Of a stretch of 63,166 bases of DNA, positions 63,083-63,166 are shown piece by piece; the stretch's first letter is position 1; every line of letters begins with the position of its first letter. This DNA is from Pontiellaceae bacterium B1224 (GTDB lineage: Bacteria; Verrucomicrobiota; Kiritimatiellia; Kiritimatiellales; Pontiellaceae), in contig JAROBA010000034.1 in NCBI GenBank assembly GCA_029432815.1, positions 1-63,166 on the forward strand, written 5' to 3'. Under the pieces are notes generated by a model. The model saw only the letters and a list, made by a program, of their open reading frames with translations. It was not told the DNA's origin and searched no databases. The translations under genes and the position numbers were made by a program.

Positions 63083-63166
63083 TCTAAAACTTATCGCTTT
63101 GAACTATAAGGCAACGAATGAATGGAAAGCAGCGAATCCAGATAGGGGGACTCATTTGTGTTTTCC
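63083..63166. repeat. 84-bp terminal direct repeat, right copy
   Basis: Identical to bases 1-84, ending exactly at the window end. See the left copy for interpretation. It follows a 64-base non-coding spacer after ribF. Confidence 0.9.

Overview
The window reads as chromosomal DNA from a Gram-negative, polysaccharide-degrading bacterium, most likely in the Verrucomicrobiota/Kiritimatiellota group. The evidence is an LptD-type outer membrane gene, secreted proteins and glycoside hydrolases, paired ThuA proteins, a sodium-pumping oxaloacetate decarboxylase, a TRAP uronate-type transporter and many short palindromic repeats between genes. The lineage is an inference from content; no marker comparison was possible.

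Layout. 1-0.7 kb: a decayed DUF1573-like gene and palindromic repeats. 1.0-3.5 kb: miaE (tRNA hydroxylase), a ferredoxin-NADP reductase-like flavoprotein and rlmN. 3.5-9.4 kb: a secreted protein, an ArsR regulator, a four-domain sulfur-transfer oxidoreductase, a DUF302 relic and a membrane protein. 9.5-14.7 kb: smpB, rpoZ, groEL, groES and dnaK, all on the minus strand. 15.2-18.8 kb: a hypothetical protein, hpf, a SelW-like protein, a sirtuin and trmO. 18.8-26.2 kb: a uronate catabolism locus (DUF4861, kduI, kduD, GH105, dctPQM, vanZ-like). Its probable IclR regulator lies at 34.7 kb, beyond a type I restriction-modification locus (hsdM, hsdS, a RAYT-type transposase, hsdR; 26.4-34.2 kb). 35.5-42.0 kb: thioredoxin-like protein, fbaA, HPr, a lipoprotein, lplA, adenosine deaminase, serC, tRNA-Arg(CCG) and a small hypothetical protein. 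42.1-47.1 kb: cytochrome c, ThuA, HAD hydrolase, a secreted protein, a second ThuA and a GH16 hydrolase. 47.2-53.2 kb: lptD, a BamD-like TPR protein, proS and a membrane protein. 53.4-58.4 kb: oadGAB divergent from birA and a 3D-domain lipoprotein. 58.5-63.0 kb: a beta-helix surface protein, then rbfA-truB-ribF. An 84-bp exact direct repeat forms both ends of the window.

Metabolic picture. GH105 and kduI/kduD convert unsaturated uronates towards 2-keto-3-deoxygluconate, with TRAP uptake. FbaA, SerC and HPr belong to central metabolism. OadGAB would turn oxaloacetate decarboxylation into a sodium gradient, and BirA next door would biotinylate OadA.

The most unusual signal is not a gene. A 15-bp palindrome, TTCCARNNNYTGGAA, occurs exactly 26 times for its ten fixed arm bases (about 0.06 expected in random sequence of this length), with some 20 further one-mismatch copies. 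It sits in all three codon phases inside otherwise ordinary genes and also between genes, so the constraint acts on DNA rather than protein. It resembles a highly iterated palindrome or uptake/architecture-type sequence. A second notable item is a RAYT transposase fused to a DprA-like domain, placed inside the type I restriction-modification operon.
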